64,000 nt of DNA from Pomacea canaliculata. Lineage: Eukaryota; Mollusca; Gastropoda; Architaenioglossa; Ampullariidae. The position numbers were made by a program, and so were the translations under genes. Under the pieces are notes generated by a model. It was not told the origin of the DNA, ran no database searches, and worked only from the letters and a program-made list of their open reading frames with translations. The number at the start of each line of letters is the position of its first letter. The first letter of the stretch is position 1. Where the stretch lies: contig NC_037595.1 of the NCBI RefSeq assembly GCF_003073045.1, forward strand, positions 5,258,227-5,322,226. The letters run 5' to 3'. Positions 39,301 through 51,600 of the stretch are shown piece by piece.

Positions 39301-41675
39301 TGCTGTGTAGGCTCTTACTGCATCTCCTACTATTGCTGCAGCTTCTTCATGGCTGACCTGACTGGGTTTGCGGACTATACAACAAAACACTGCATAAGAT
39401 GAATTCTAATGATCATTACAGTTGACTGCTCACCAATTTCTTTTATGCACAAATAATGATCCAATATTTATAAAAGCACACTCGCACTCACATATCATTT
39501 ATTCACGCATTCACACATTTACTCACTGTTGATATAGAAAAAATGCTGCCTGTGTACTTTTGTATTTTTGTTGCTTATGTTTTAGAATTTAAATATACCT
39601 GTTCAGTACTTACCCACATCAAATTCTCTGAAAATACAAAACTCTCCACATCCTGATGTTACACTATCCAGTGGAAGAACACCTGTTAAACAACATTTTC
39701 TTAATATTCATGTTTAAACTGCTTGATTATTTCTTCAGTAAGAAAACATATTAATTTCACATATCTGATGTTCATTAAAATCTGAAAAAAAGATGACAGT
39801 ACTTAAAATGCTGAAATCTAGCCCTTCATATTTATATTTTAGGGTGACAATTAAAAATGTACTTAAAAATGTATCTAAACTCTTCCTAGCAACTACATGG
39901 ATGACAGAAAAGTTTATTACACAATAATAAAATCCCTTTAGATTTGTATTAGTTTTGCTTGAAACATAATTGTATGTCTTGAGCATTGTAAGCCCTTACT
40001 AATAGAGTTAAAAACAAAAGGTGTCTTTTCTCCTCATTTTCTAATAATTGGGGTTTACAGCAATTATAATCTTAACAGAAATTGTTGTTCTATGTCTGGT
40101 TGATACTCTTACCAACTACTTCATCTCCCTCTTTCACAGTTGTGACACTTGGCCCAATCTTTGTCACAACCCCTGAGACCTCTTGACCTACAGACAGTGT
40201 CTCTGGAACTGCTTTGGAGAAAACTTCTCGAATCACCTGAAAAGATGTTAAAGCAAACATTATTTTCTTGCATAAGCATATGCATTATCTAAAAATATTA
40301 ATTATTTAAAGGCTAAAACATAAGTTCTATTTTTTTTTTCTAAATGACTTAACTTTAGCATATTAAAAAACACTAAATATCAAATCTTGAGCATGTATTC
40401 TATTTGTGAAATACAAGCATTTAATACTGGAAATTCTCCCCTATATTTTGTATAGAGGTATAAAGACCTTACTTTCAGAATATTACACAATTATGGCAAT
40501 TCCTTATTAGTATGAGTTTAATGGCTGTAGCCTTGTATATTTTGTGAAAATCTAATGACAGTACTATATGTTATATTAACTTTACAGCTATCTTCAGCTC
40601 AATTTCAACTTTTATCTGGAATAATAGTTTCCTGTCCATGAAATGCATGGGACTTTCAGTCACCCCACCCTCCATTTAAAACTGAAGGTTTAAACTCCCA
40701 GAATTTTTGGTGGTTCTATTACCCTTCTATAGAGATGTAACATGCATAGACAGAGCAAACTGACCATTTTGGTTCATTACACAATATCTTAAATATTGAG
40801 ACCTCTGATCTAAAGTTTTTCATGTTTTCAAACCCCGAACACCATAATGTTTATGTTTCAGACCTTAGGGTAAATTTCACAACATGATCTTTGCAAAAAG
40901 TTTACACCATAAGAAACATTGGGTTAACCTTTACATGAATGTTTGCAAAAACTGAAAAAAGTAAAAATTACCACCAACTGAATATGGCTTATCCATAAAC
41001 AGAAACATTTCATAAATGTGATCAACATTCAATAAAAATGAAACAGAAAAAAATGCTTAAAAACCTTAAAATAATTATTTCTCTTTTGTAATAACCGCAC
41101 GTACAATATCAGTTTTGTGAATTAGCCAATTCTATGAATTACTATAATAATTATGTATACACATAGCATGTATAAACAAATGTATTACTGTATTGGTGAA
41201 CAAAAAGGCCTAACAACTGAATTAAGTATTGTTGCAAAACCTTTTCGCTTGTAAGAGACAGACCACAGGCTTTCACCTGCACTTGCACCTCATGGTTTTC
41301 AAGGCTTGGAAGGTCTGCCTGAGGAAATAAAATAAATTTCTTTATAGTTCTTCCGTGATTTTGACAAATTATTCTTTCAAGCATCCCTTGCAGACGACTA
41401 TAATAGCTATGTTAGCTGGGCGTTTGAGGTGATTGGAGTAACTGCAAATTGATGCAGCGGCTGACAGCAATTAATTTATATCTAATAAATTAAAAGCTAT
41501 TTCTGTTGAACACATTATAACTACTCTGTCTCTCTCTCTCTCACAAGAGATAAACATCAGGAAGCAAACACAATGCATAAACATAAGCGAAAGAGCGTCG
41601 TCAGAAACATACATCAACAAGAACAAGATGAACATCCCCTTCTGAAGATGTCAATTTTCGCCGTACGCAACGCAT
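36339..41675 (-). CDS. CRYZL1: CRYZL1, quinone oxidoreductase-like protein 1, complete
   Basis: Eleven coding exons join in phase to 1,062 nt (353 aa; human CRYZL1 is about 349): 41675-41613, 41318-41241, 40236-40113, 39682-39614, 39374-39193, 38752-38689, 38492-38394, 38004-37871, 37222-37117, 36738-36693, 36435-36339. A zinc-free medium-chain reductase of the zeta-crystallin type. Seen: GroES-like N-terminal part (EVQVQVKACGLSLTSEK, GPSVTTVKEGDEVVG), the substrate/cofactor block GDAVRAYTALYYHARVCAGD, a Rossmann core VLILDGATSPGSIAVQLAKL, EETGGTGVDCVVDNGG, PHKHDILSCLGFSGKWVTS, and LDPPDCQQLFLRNASLNFLF. The glycine motif is loose, as in other CRYZL1. It is expected to be a cytosolic NAD(P)H-dependent oxidoreductase; the physiological substrate is not established. 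Divergent neighbour of intersectin. Confidence 0.95.
37372..37760. repeat. Unclassified GC-richer repeat-like block
   Basis: Lies in a CRYZL1 intron and is compositionally unlike its surroundings. It contains the direct repeat AAGGGACAGTCCTGG at 37673-37687 and 37733-37747, 60 bp apart. It starts TGTAACCAACACG, so an LTR fragment is possible, but no matching end or duplication was found. Confidence 0.35.
38331..38361 (+). mobile_element. Third copy of the short retro-insertion
   Basis: TGCTCCACTGGGGGCAAACA then GGAACAAGAAG matches the minus strand of the 31640-31680 block with a few changes, but lacks the first ten or so bases. No clear target-site duplication was found. It lies in a CRYZL1 intron. 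Confidence 0.6.
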
Positions 41676-42153
41676 GATAGACTTATTTAAATGTGAAGTA
41701 TCTGCAACCTTGCAGCAGATAATAAAACTGAAATTATAACACGGAGTATCTTCCGTAACGCCACAAAAGTTCAAAACACTCCGTGGAGCACAGCGACACG
41801 TATCGAGCAGACGCCACTAAGGGCCCACTACTTCCGTTCAGTGTGCCGCCCCTTTACCCACAATGCAGCAGAAAATTGCAGACGGGCACTTGTCGGCCGA
41901 TCAGAACGGTCCCGTCTGCACGTTTATCATCATAATTAAGATTCATAATCTAAAAGTGGCTGCACCGTTAATGTAGTGAAGGTGAAGTGTAAGCGTATTC
42001 GATTTTTAATTTAATGCGGAGTAAGATCAGCAAAATAATGTCTCAACATGGCGTCTTACACCAGTTTGGATTTTGATTTGAACCTTCAGTGAGGATGATC
42101 CAGCTGAGGAAACGCTCATCGCTACACCGCTGAAAAAACATCATCTCAATCAG
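41676..42153. promoter_or_regulatory. Bidirectional promoter and leader, CRYZL1 / intersectin
   Basis: This separates the divergent starts. Motifs seen: an ETS-type ACTTCCG (41829-41835) and TACCCACAATGCAGC (41855-41869), close to the ZNF143/Staf consensus common in vertebrate bidirectional promoters. A likely intersectin leader exon ends at 42153 (AATCAG|GTATAC) and is joined to 42649 (CTTTTCAG|AATTG). Short upstream ORFs lie at 42014-42076 and 42048-42092. Promoter function is inferred. Confidence 0.55.
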
Positions 42154-42675
42154 GTATACCAAATCATACGAGTAATTTCTTAAAATGATGTTCCTTCTTT
42201 ATATTTCCAAAGTACGCCTTGTTGGAATATGTTGAGGGGGCGTATGAAGAATAATAGATTAATAATAAGATAACGTTATACGAAATACCGCGACTTTTGG
42301 CGATCGGAACGTCTTCGACTATCGTACGACACACTGAGCATTTTCGTACTGTTTATGATGGATTCATCCAGTTTGAATAAGAAACACCAAAGCAACCAAA
42401 TCCCATCCATCAATTATATATATATAAAATATATAAAATAGTAATAACATTTATTACAATGTAATTTACATATTTTCATTTACAAGGAATTATTTACATT
42501 CGGATAGTGTTTTTATGTCTCATCAACATTGATGGAGATCGAGATATTCGGATTTAATTAAATCATTGCAGTTAGATAGTGAACAGAGTATATTAAATGC
42601 ATATGAAAGAAATTGTTTTGATCATATTCATGTTGATGTTCTTTTCAGAATTGTTGCAAAAATTTCAATATCACC

Positions 42676-45600
42676 ATGGCTGCTGGTAGCAGTGATCCAT
42701 GGAAAATCAGCGGAGAAGAACGAGCAAAGCATGATGCCCAGTTCTTTCAACTGAAGCCAGTGAATGGATTTATCACAGGTATCCAGTTTTAGTACCTAGT
42801 TTAGGCTTTTTTTTTTCCATTTTGGGTCTGTTAGATTCACAGTCACATTATGTTGATAAATATTTTTCTATTTAAAGAATTCTGTCAGCACTTTTTTGCA
42901 GCTGACTTGAGATGTCGAGATATAAATCTTTTACTCTTATCCTTTACATTTTTGTTTAGTTGTAGAGCCTATGTCAGCATAGTTTCAGAAAGAAATGATC
43001 CCCTGTCATAGTTATCAGTAATATGTTTTGAGGATGGCAAGAGCAAAGATATTATATATTTCAATTTAAAGTGGGCATTTGATTCTGTCCAGCACGAGAG
43101 CATTAGTGTAGTTTGTGGAATATGATTTATTGGATTAGAAGTTTTTTAATGGGTAGTTCACGGCATATCAGAGTATCAGCCATATCATAGTGTTTTATAT
43201 ATATGTAATATATAGTGAATATTTCATCCATTTTAAGTTGGTGACTGCAGAAGTTAGCCAACTATATAGATCTGTGTATATGGCTCTGAAACTGTTCCTG
43301 CTCATCAGTACATATACAGTAACAGGAAAGCTGAAATATTGTTTGATTGGGAAGATAGTACAACAGAAAGTAGGGCAAAAAGTGGAAGCGATAGCTTTGA
43401 ACAAGCTTGGTATTGACCACTTCCTTTATTTTTTTTTTTTTAAACCATTGCAGTTTATTGTAATGAGTTAAGAAACAGGAAGAAACCTTGTCTTCTAGTG
43501 CTGTACATTCAATAAATTTAAAGTATTACTGTATTTAAAGAAAGAACTTTATGGCTTATTAAGTGTGATGGATCAACACAGCTGTAACATGTATTCGACT
43601 AAGAATGTGAAATGATATCACTGTGTATATATGTGTGTGTACATGTTTTTAGGGTAGTTACACTCAAGATACTGGCAAAGTAGCAACAGTGGGCAGTCTC
43701 ACTTCCAAGTGATTAGTTATTTCTTTGTACAACAGTATTAGGTTTTCAAGGATGTGTCTTACTAACAAAAGGTACCAAGCTGAGAATATTCAGCTGATGA
43801 AGATGTATCTAAGAGATTTTCACTCGTCTCACATTAAGTGTTTTCGTTTCAAAATATAGGGAGTGAATAAATTATTGTTTTTAAAGAGATATCTTGGGAA
43901 AAATATAATTGTTATTATATCTCACTTCACCTCGCTTTTCATATTTTCATCTTCTTTGAATTGAGTAGTCAGAAAATCACATATTATAAAAAGTTATCAT
44001 GAAAGAATTCTGTCATTTGATTAATTACAGTTGTTTTGTAAGGATTGGCATTCTTTGCAGAGTAAGAGTATGTTGATTTCTCATAGATCAAATACATGAT
44101 TTCAGGGGCACAAGCCAGAGACTTTTTTATGCAGTCTGGTTTAAGTACCCAGGTCCTTGGACAGATATGGCAAGTATAACTTTCATTTTGAGAGTCAGTA
44201 ATTACTGTTTCTTCTTGTTCCTAATTACCTCCATTGGAGCATAGGGCTGCAAGTAATTACTGTTAGCATTTTTAACTTTTTAAAAGCAAATCATAGCAGT
44301 TAATTGCACTATCCAAGGTAGCTGAAGTACAACATTTTTTTCAATAGTTCAGATGACTTTGTTTGCTCTATAGCTGTATAATTTTACTGAACATGACTTT
44401 AATCACCCTACATTTTTTGAATAGCTTTTCTGGCATCATATATTTCTTGATTTTAGCATATTTTTTTTTTAAAAACCAAAGCCCCAGCTCCTTTGCTGTT
44501 GCAACATCCGTAAGATTTATACAATATGTGATATGCACAGCAACAAGAGAGGAAGTATTTCTTCCTTTCCTAAACAGGTTCAGTGCATGATTAAAAAAAG
44601 TAGCAATGTACACTATATTGATATGCTTAATTCATTGCATTGTTTCACTTTTGTGTCTCACAACAACCTTGAACCTGATGAAACTTTGTATCATATAAAA
44701 CTTTCTGAAGTTTCTTTTCTTCCAAAGAAGTAATGAAGCCTATTATATATTTATATTAGACAGTTCAGAAAATCAATGTAATTTTTTTATAGAAAAGAAA
44801 TGAACACATTTTCAATAACCATTCACACTGAAATTACATTAGTCTGAAGGAGGAACTATCATTTTCATACAGGAGTTTGGCAGATATGAACGGGGATGGA
44901 AAAATGGACAAGTTGGAATTTTCAGTGGCCATGCACCTTATCAAGAAAAAGTTGCAGGGCTATGAACTGCCAAAGGTCCTGCCTGCCAGTCTGAAAGCTG
45001 CACCTAGTCCAGTCATGGGATCATTTGGTCTCCAGGCAGGCCCTATACCCATGGGTCAACAAGTAGTCATGGGAATGGCTCCTGCTATGAATCCTCCAAT
45101 GGGTCAGTCATCTAAACATATTCAGTTGGTCATGTTATTTTAAATTGTTTTCATTAACATTTACCATATGTTGTGGATAGCCCCCAGCATCGCTGGATGC
45201 ACGCTCGCAACCGCTCTCAGAGGTGGCGTGAAAAACTTAAATTTTGCTTTATTTGAAACTTGAAAAGGATATGGCAAGGGTTTATAAATATATATTATAA
45301 AGGATTACAATTTTTTTTGAAATGTTGTCAGAATCGGATTCTCCTACTGAATCTGGTTAGCTGCTTTCATTTTTACAAAAATTTCAGGGGCTTTGTGAGA
45401 AAACCAGGATCACATTAATCAAAACTTAACGCCATTGTTACAAACATTTGATTGGCTACCCATTTTTTTTTTTATACATTTAGTTGAGTTTAAGCTTTTT
45501 AGAGGAGTAACAAACTTGGTTTTCATAACAGAAGAAGGGAAAGAATCCCTTCAGGAGTGGGAAAATGCATTTTTGTGACCTTTGTGTAGGTATGGTTCCC

Positions 45601-48600
45601 ATGTCCACTGCCCTCATGCCACAAGCATCTCTTGGTACAGCGACCATAACGACTGGTGCTGTTGGCATGCCATTAATGGCTAATGGTATTAGTCCAGCCA
45701 TTGCCCCCATGGGTATAGTAATTGTATTATATATTTTTTTTAGGTGTTTTTAGTTTAACCCTGAATAGTTCTGAGGTTCACAAATACTAAATATTAAAAA
45801 AAAAATCCAGAATACTTGATATGAATAAAAGAGTGCTAGATTAATTTTACGTTTTTCCACCCTCATGACAAATTATTGAAAAGAGATGATAGAATTACAG
45901 TGGGAAGCAGATGAAAGCAAGTGTTATGCAATGGAAGACTTTTGTAAAGGATAACATAATTTTTATCGTGTTATGTATATTGAATGTTGTTATAAATTTT
46001 GTGTATGTGCCTGCTTGAGTGCATGCATGTGTGCACACATATAGCATCTTTGGATCATATGCCATAGACAATTAACATTTGTGAATGTATATTTTTCAGG
46101 TGCACCAGTTGCAGTTATACCTCAAGGGTAAGTAATTCTAAAGTAAATTATAGTCAGTTTTGACATCTTGTTCTTTAAGTCTTGCTAGTAAAAACTAACG
46201 TTATCACATTTTGGTAGTATTCTTATAATTCCCAGTGTTGTATTAGAAGATAAATGATTATTTTGTGGATTATATAAGTGTGGGGAAGTGCCTGAAATCA
46301 CCATGTATCTATACATAGAGGGAGCATCTGGGCCATGCCACATGCCAGCAAGCTGAAATACACCCAACTGTTCAATACGCATGACCGAAACAAACGTGGA
46401 TTTCTTACAGGTGCTGCTTTTGTTTCTCCAAGTGTTAAGATTGATTTTGAGACAGAACCCTTATTAAACTTGGTGATTATACAGTTATTTTATAATTGCA
46501 ATTAGACGATAGTTCCATTTAATCAGCACCCTTATTGTGAAGTTGAATGAATTTTTTGCATATCTCCAGAGCAACAGTTACTTCTCTTTGTTATGGTCGC
46601 TTTCCCATGTTTGGTCATGGTCTTTGAAATGCACTTGACAAAGCACGCTAAAAGGTTATGTCTGAAGTTAGTGACTTTTTTAAAATTTGACATTGTCCAT
46701 CATTTGACTGTCTTCAAGGGTTTGAAAAAACAGCATATTATCAGAAAGATTATGATTTATCTATAATTATTTCCTGTCTGTAGGTGTTGAGGCGCGAAGT
46801 ATACTAATGCAAACTGGACTTCCCCAACAGTTGCTGGCTCAGATTTGGTAAGATTGTCCTTGAATTAACAATTTTCGTTATCTCCCCTGCTCCAGGACTT
46901 TTAGTTCCAGTGATGTTACTGCACCATGGATACAGTTACTTTCTGAGAATTTAAAATCATTAGCAGATATTCAGAGTTTTGTGTCATTTCAAATGGTAGT
47001 TTGCTTGTAAAAGGGTATACTGGCCTCTTTCCAGGACACTGTCAGATGTGGATAATGATGGGAAGTTGACCTGTGATGAGTTTTGCATTGCAATGCATTT
47101 GTCTGATTTGGCACGACTTGGTCGTGCCCTGCCACCTAAGTTGCCTGCAGAGCTTATTCCTAGCAGGGGAAGATCAGGCAGCTTTGGAACGCCAGCAGGA
47201 GTCACCATGCCTTTACCACCTGGTATCTTGTTTCTCACTGTGATGTTTTAGATAGCATGGGAATAATTACAGCTAGTTTAAATCATGGATTAACTCATAA
47301 AAGATGATACATTGAAAAGAAGCGCATAAGTTTGAATTTTGAGCAAGTGATCAGCAGTAAAAATTTTTCTAGTCTGTGTCCATGCTCACACACATGCATG
47401 TACACACGTGCACACACACGCAGGAGACACTCAAAAAAATAAAATATATATATGTACATGTTCACACACACTCCATTCATCCCCATATACAATATCTCTT
47501 ATCCACGCACACTACACATGGTACTAATTCTTCTAGGTGACCAGGGATATGCTGTTCAGCAATCTTATTAACTTCTGCTGGTAGTGACAACCTGCTTTTC
47601 ACATTAATTTTGAACAGGTGGACAGCAAAAGGACTCTTTTGGTGATTTGCTCGGTGGCTTTGGAATGGCTCAGCCTGCTCAGCCCCCTGTGCAACCTGTT
47701 GCTGTTGATGACAAAGCTGTGGAGGAGATAGCACCAGGTGAGACAAATGCTTTGCGCTTCACAGTTGCTTATATTTCTGAACAATGGTATTTAATACGTT
47801 GTCATTTATCCTGAATATTGTTTTTTTAAAGTAAATTTAAATTGTGTAACTGCGACCATTCAGAGTTTTTGAAAGGTGTTCTGGCCACCATCTTTCAGAT
47901 GTCTTGTAATTTGTTGTTTCATTAAGTAATGCAGAAAGTTAATGTTCTGAAGCTTAATTTTGTCTCCATGTTCCTTAGGTATGTTCTTGTTGATAGGCCA
48001 TATTCACTCACATCTTAAACCTAGTTTTGACCTTGTGTAGTCATTTCTCGGGTTCTGTGGGGAGCTGTTTTTCTAACAATGTATGGCAGCTAGCTTTCCA
48101 AAAAAAAAGCAGAACTTTCTGTCTAGTTTCAATTTTTCACAGAAGGCAGTTTTTTGGCCTGACCACTTACTAACATTTCTCCGGTTGATATGCTGGCTAG
48201 TCATATAATACTTATTGTAAGATTACTTATTATTATTATTCATGCATTTGATATTTGATTTTTGATTTTCTTTCCCACAACTTGAAATATATATATAGAA
48301 TGACCTTCAGTTTTGTTGTAATGTTTGTGAAGTGAAAGTGGGAATAGTCTATGAACTGGTGTAAATTGTTAGAAGTATTCCTGTGTAGTGAGAACTGCCT
48401 TGATGTGCATGGGTCAAAAATGTTATTCTCAGAGGTAATTCTAGGCTGTGGCCTTGGGTGATTTGCCCAAAATTTCAGTGAGAGGCACATTGTTTGAAAG
48501 TCACTGTGACCATGCACCCTCAAAAATACCGTGGCTGGCACGCATTTGAACACACAATGTAGCCCTTTAAAAACAACTGTTGTAATTCTTCACGCTGGTT

Positions 48601-51600
48601 TAAAACTGACCCTCTAGAAACAATGCTAATGATTGGACACTTTTCAAACTGGCCAGTTATCCATCTGACCTGCTCCAAATTTCACACCAGGAATTGAATT
48701 GATGACATAACAGAAATAATTTGGAAAGGGATTGTTCCAAGGGTATTGGAAGCAAGCGAGTCGAAAACAAAGCGAACGCAACTGTCAACTGTCAACTCTG
48801 TTTGACTTTTTTGTTCGCAACTAGAATAACAGAAGATGCCCATCGGGCCACTGATGCTGTGTACCTGCATGCAGGACCAACAGATTGAGGCTGTCCTTCG
48901 TTGTTTCAGCCATGAGACATCTGGATGTTACTATGTGCAAATGAATGCAGTTGTCTGAACCATGAATATATGAGTCTGGTGAATGTTGTGGTATTGTTTT
49001 GTGCCGCCTTGAATTGCCCTTTGGGACAAATAAAGCTTATCTTAAAATGGTACAGTATAAGAAACTTTGTTACACTGTACAATATTTTGTGATAAAGATA
49101 CTAAAATAAGTTCCAGGTCATATTGCTGATATTGGATATCGCTAGCAACTTTTACAAGAATGAGTGTTTCTTGTTGCTCTTTGTGTATGTATGAGCCAGC
49201 TATGAAACATCATTGCCCTTGCATAGATGGTTTGTATAGCAGCCCTTGTATGACTTTAGCACCAATAAAATTATTTCCCTTTCCTGTCTCCAAGAACACT
49301 TTAGCCATGTTAACTGACAAGCTTCCTCAGTTTATGCTTTTTGTGTACATTTTTAGTAACATTTGAAGATAAACGTAAGGAGAATTTTGACAAAGGACAG
49401 GCTGAACTTGAGCGTCGTCGAGCTCTTCTGCAAGAGCAGTTAAAACAAGAGGAAAATGCTCGTTTGGAGAAAGAGCGACGAGAAGCTGAGAAACGAGAAA
49501 GAATTAGGTTTGTTCTGATTTTTTTTTTCTTGGTTCAACAAATCTCCTTAGCTAAATTTTGTAAAAGATTAACAACTGTTAAGTCTTTTATTATTATAAC
49601 CTATTGTTTTCCATAAGTTATAAATGAATTTTTATAAGATTTTGATAAAGGTACCATTTTTATTACATTTGCAAAGAGAAGAGAAAAGATTTCAAGGAAA
49701 TGTGAGAAAAGATCTATCATCCATGTTTGCTTTCAGGCAAGAGCAAGAAGCTCGCCGCCAGGAGGAGCTTCAGCGGCAGCTTGAGAGACAGCGTAAGATG
49801 GAGCAGGAACGTGAGGAGCAGCGTCGCAAAATGATGGAACAGAGGGAGGTTGGTAGTTGTTTTTTTTTTTTAAGGTGACAAAAAAAGGACCATTTATTCT
49901 TTCTAATCAATACATTCTTTTGCCTTAGATTCAAGGTGAGTTAATGTGTCAGAGAAATGGGAGTAGGGTACAACCTTACCAATGTCATGTAATATGCTTT
50001 TGCACCTTGAAATTTTGGCAGTTTGGTGCTTCATAAATTTTGCACAAAAAAAAAGAAGTGTTTTATGCAGTAGTTGACAAATTTGTGAGCTGTTTTTCTC
50101 ATTTGAAAATCGAAAAGAAGTACAGTGCATCAAAAGCAGTTCTTTGAAAAGATTGATTGAATTTTAAACTGATAATAAAGCTTCTTATTAGAAGAACATG
50201 AATTAGTAGGTGCACAGCAATCTTTGTTGGTTTTCAGCAAGCTCGTCGTGAATTGGAGCGGCAGAGACAGATGGAATGGGAGAGGCAACGCAAAGAACAG
50301 CTGATGGCAGAAAAACAAAGAGAGTATGAGCAACTGGCAATACTAAAGTCTCAGAGCACAAATCTCAAGTGTGAGCTGGAATCTCTGGTGTGTTGAACAT
50401 TACTATATTTAATACTTGTAATGGACAGTCTTGATTTTTTCAACAGGCTGTTGGGATTTAAATGTAAGGCAATTTGGGTTTGGTGTCTTTGTTATTGGGA
50501 GGTGATGTGTTATCTTGCCTACATATTCCATTTTGATAAATGTAATTTTGTAGACCAGTCATTCGTTATATCAAATACTTTGGTGGACTTGTTCCTTTTG
50601 TTTGATTTCACTGCAGTCTCAAACAACAGTGTTCAGAAATTTATTGGGCATATGAAACCAGCATCAAGTGTGAACATGATACATTAAGTTCCTTTCTTGT
50701 ACTGGTGGCAAGGGCAGGGAAAAAGGGTATTTTTATACTGTATTTCTATCAGTGTTTTTTTGTTTTTGTTTTTGTTTAATCTATACAGGATGGCAAGAAA
50801 TCCGAACTTGCAGCAAAAATAACACAAGTAAGAAGTGGAGTGACTGACTTGACTACGAGCATTGAGGGTATGCGAGTGCAGCGTGACCAAACTCTAACGG
50901 ACATTGATCGCTTTGAGAAGGAAATGCAGGTGATTTATTTTTACCATTCATGAGATTGAGAATAATGAATTGAAGGAAAGCATTCTCCTGCATAAAAATA
51001 ACAGGATCTCACTGGGACATTTAGAAAATACATATGATGAACACCAATGCTAAAATGTCATATCACTTTCATGGGTATTATGTGAACTGATTTTGTTGCA
51101 TAGAATTGGATTCTGAGTGATTAGACTTTTTTGAACAGGAGCTGAGCCAGAGGTTGACAAGGCTTGCTGGTGAGAAAGATCAGCTGAATCTTCAGCTTCA
51201 GACTCAGCAGAATATTCCACTGTGTGAGTATAATTGCTATGTATGTGAGAGAGAGAAAGTGCACATGTGTAGATTATATTGTGTTGTGATTGTTATTGGT
51301 TTTGTTGGTAATATGCTGATGCAGAAAGAAAGAGATTGATAATAAAAGATTAGGTTACTGATTGGGTTTAATAATAATAATAGGTGACAGAATGCATCAT
51401 TTTTTGGAGCACAGGTTGGGATTTTGTAAAATATACCTGTAGGCTGTGTTGATGAAAACAAATTGCAGACTGTACATATGTCACATGAAACACAATTTCT
51501 TTTACATGGGATGGCATGTAATGTTTAAGGAATGCCTACTTATTGCTCAAGTGATATTTCGATGGGATAGCTGTCAAAATACTTTGTATGTGTTCATATA

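Noticed and set aside
42098-42153. Protein-like stretch SEDDPAEETLIATPLKKHH in the intersectin leader
   Set aside because: An in-frame stop lies just upstream and no start or upstream exon fits; treated as leader.
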